DNA of 14,777 bases from RBG-16-42-24 sp964396785. GTDB lineage: Bacteria; Patescibacteriota; Microgenomatia; UBA8517. The position numbers and the translations under genes were made by a program. Below, piece after piece: positions 13,772-14,777 of this stretch (positions are counted from its first letter, which is position 1; each line of letters starts with the position of its first letter). The DNA is taken from contig CAYNFU010000017.1 of assembly GCA_964396785.1 (NCBI GenBank), positions 1 to 14,777 of the forward strand, given 5' to 3'. The notes below the pieces were generated by a model, which did no database searches, was not told the origin of the DNA, and was given only the letters and a program-made list of their open reading frames with translations.

Positions 13772-14777
13772 GTGGCCGATATTTTTTTATTCAACTCTCT
13801 TTCCCGAAAAAAAGAAAAATTCGAAGCTCTTAATCCACCTAAGGTCGGAATGTATACCTGCGGCCCTACGGTGTATGACTTTGCCTCAATTGGGAATTTT
13901 AGAACCTACCTAACGGCAGATTTACTTTATAGAACTTTAGTGTACAACAGCTATCAGGTTGACTACATTATGAATATTACGGACGTTGGGCACTTAACGG
14001 GGGATAACTTGGGAGATGCTGACCTTGGGGAAGACAGAATGGAAAAGTCAGCCAAAGCTCAAGGAAAAAGCGCTTGGGACATTGCCAAGTTTTACACGCA
14101 AATCTTCTTGGGGGATTACGAAAAAATGAATTTAACAAAACCAATGTTATTTACAAAAGCAACTGAGCATATAAAAGAGCAGATAGAACTTGTTTCAAAG
14201 CTCGAGAAAGTCGGTTTAACTTATAAAATTTCGGACGGAATCTATTTCGACACAGTAAGCTTCGAGAAAAAAACTGGTAAGAAGTATGGAGAGCTTTCCA
14301 CATTGAACACCATAAAGGAAGGAGTAAGGGTAGAACCAAACCCCGAAAAGAAAAATCCCAGGGACTTTGCACTATGGAAACTTTCTAAAAAGCCAGGGGA
14401 GCGGCAGATGGAGTGGGAAAGCCCTTGGGGAATGGGTTTTCCCGGTTGGCATATAGAATGTTCGGCTATGAGTATGAAATATTTGGGGGAAAGCTTTGAT
14501 ATCCACTTGGGAGGGGAGGACCTTCGCCAGACCCACCATCCAAATGAAATTGCCCAGTCAGAGGGGGCTACCGGAAAGCCGTTTGTAAAGTACTGGCTGC
14601 ATACCACATTTTTACAAATAGACGGGCAAAGAATGGGGAAAAGCTTGGGAAACTTCTATACGCTTGCCGATATCGAGAAAAAAGGATTTGATCCATCATC
14701 GTTAAGATATCTTTATTTGACTGCCCACTATCGTGATACCCTTAATTTTACCTGGGAAAGCCTAACTTCGGCACAAA
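13772..14777 (+). CDS. cysS: Cysteinyl-tRNA synthetase (3' end cut by window edge)
   Basis: Class I synthetase that charges tRNA-Cys. 335 codons are present and the frame is open at the right edge; full proteins are about 450-480 aa, so the anticodon-binding part is missing here. Zinc and cysteine-site residues are Cys30 (in CGPTVYD), Cys230 (GWHIECSAM), His255 or His256 (THHPNE) and Glu259. The HIGH motif reads Ser39-Ile-Gly-Asn42, lacking the first His. KMSKS reads Arg287-Met-Gly-Lys-Ser291. Other landmarks are MNITDVGHLTGD (67-78), EDRMEKSAK, WESPWGMGFPGWHIECS and HLGGEDL. GTG is the start because the first strand (ADIFLFNSLSRKKE) follows at once and an extended -10 lies 6 nt ahead. Confidence 0.96.
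   Translation, partial: MADIFLFNSLSRKKEKFEALNPPKVGMYTCGPTVYDFASIGNFRTYLTADLLYRTLVYNSYQVDYIMNITDVGHLTGDNLGDADLGEDRMEKSAKAQGKSAWDIAKFYTQIFLGDYEKMNLTKPMLFTKATEHIKEQIELVSKLEKVGLTYKISDGIYFDTVSFEKKTGKKYGELSTLNTIKEGVRVEPNPEKKNPRDFALWKLSKKPGERQMEWESPWGMGFPGWHIECSAMSMKYLGESFDIHLGGEDLRQTHHPNEIAQSEGATGKPFVKYWLHTTFLQIDGQRMGKSLGNFYTLADIEKKGFDPSSLRYLYLTAHYRDTLNFTWESLTSAQ

Noticed and set aside
1..14777. CRISPR arrays, tRNA or rRNA genes, insertion sequences, attachment sites
   Set aside because: No spaced direct repeats, cloverleaf sequences, transposase motifs or terminal inverted repeats were seen; nearly all the sequence is accounted for by coding genes.

Overview
The window looks like a compact housekeeping region from a reduced bacterial genome, most likely Candidate Phyla Radiation (Patescibacteria), perhaps Microgenomates-like. 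The reasons are: short core proteins (EF-Ts 153 aa, a ProRS without its editing insertion, YbeY 128 aa), genes that abut or overlap by 1-8 nt, a ribosomal/rseP/proS cluster that lacks the usual isoprenoid and phospholipid genes, and several CPR-type domain fusions. TGA ends several clear genes (for example the kinase fusion, rpsB and recR), so the code-25 lineages (Gracilibacteria, SR1) are excluded. The phylum call is an inference; no rRNA gene is present to anchor it.

Region 1 (1-4464) concerns folate one-carbon metabolism and deoxynucleotides. A dihydrofolate reductase gene (minus strand, cut by the left edge) is divergent from a probable two-domain deoxynucleoside kinase (dNK-like half plus type II thymidine kinase half). 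A MazG-like/PEP-utiliser swivelling-domain fusion follows, then separate glutamate formiminotransferase and formimino-THF cyclodeaminase genes. Together they suggest a module for dTMP/dNTP supply and for loading one-carbon units onto folate. Thymidylate synthase itself is not in the window.

Region 2 (4448-9624) is a translation and envelope cluster. A strong extended -10 promoter lies in the end of the cyclodeaminase gene. It starts a short leader that can fold into a pseudoknot masking the rpsB Shine-Dalgarno sequence, and is followed by rpsB-tsf-frr-rseP-proS-yvcK. The pyrH, uppS, cdsA and dxr genes often found inside this cluster elsewhere are missing.

Region 3 (9641-13734) is a tightly overlapping run from its own promoter: HIT hydrolase, YqeY, YbeY, DnaX, YbaB/EbfC, RecR and an unrecognised hydrophilic protein. 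It combines RNA maturation, the clamp-loader subunit and recombinational repair. dnaX-ybaB-recR is a widely conserved order.

Region 4 (13757-14777) holds the first 335 codons of cysS, which runs off the right edge and has altered class I signature motifs.

I see no tRNA, rRNA, CRISPR array, insertion sequence or convincing rho-independent terminator. Several genes without a Shine-Dalgarno sequence have a -10-like hexamer 6-9 nt before the start codon, suggesting leaderless transcripts. The longest non-coding stretch is under 100 nt.
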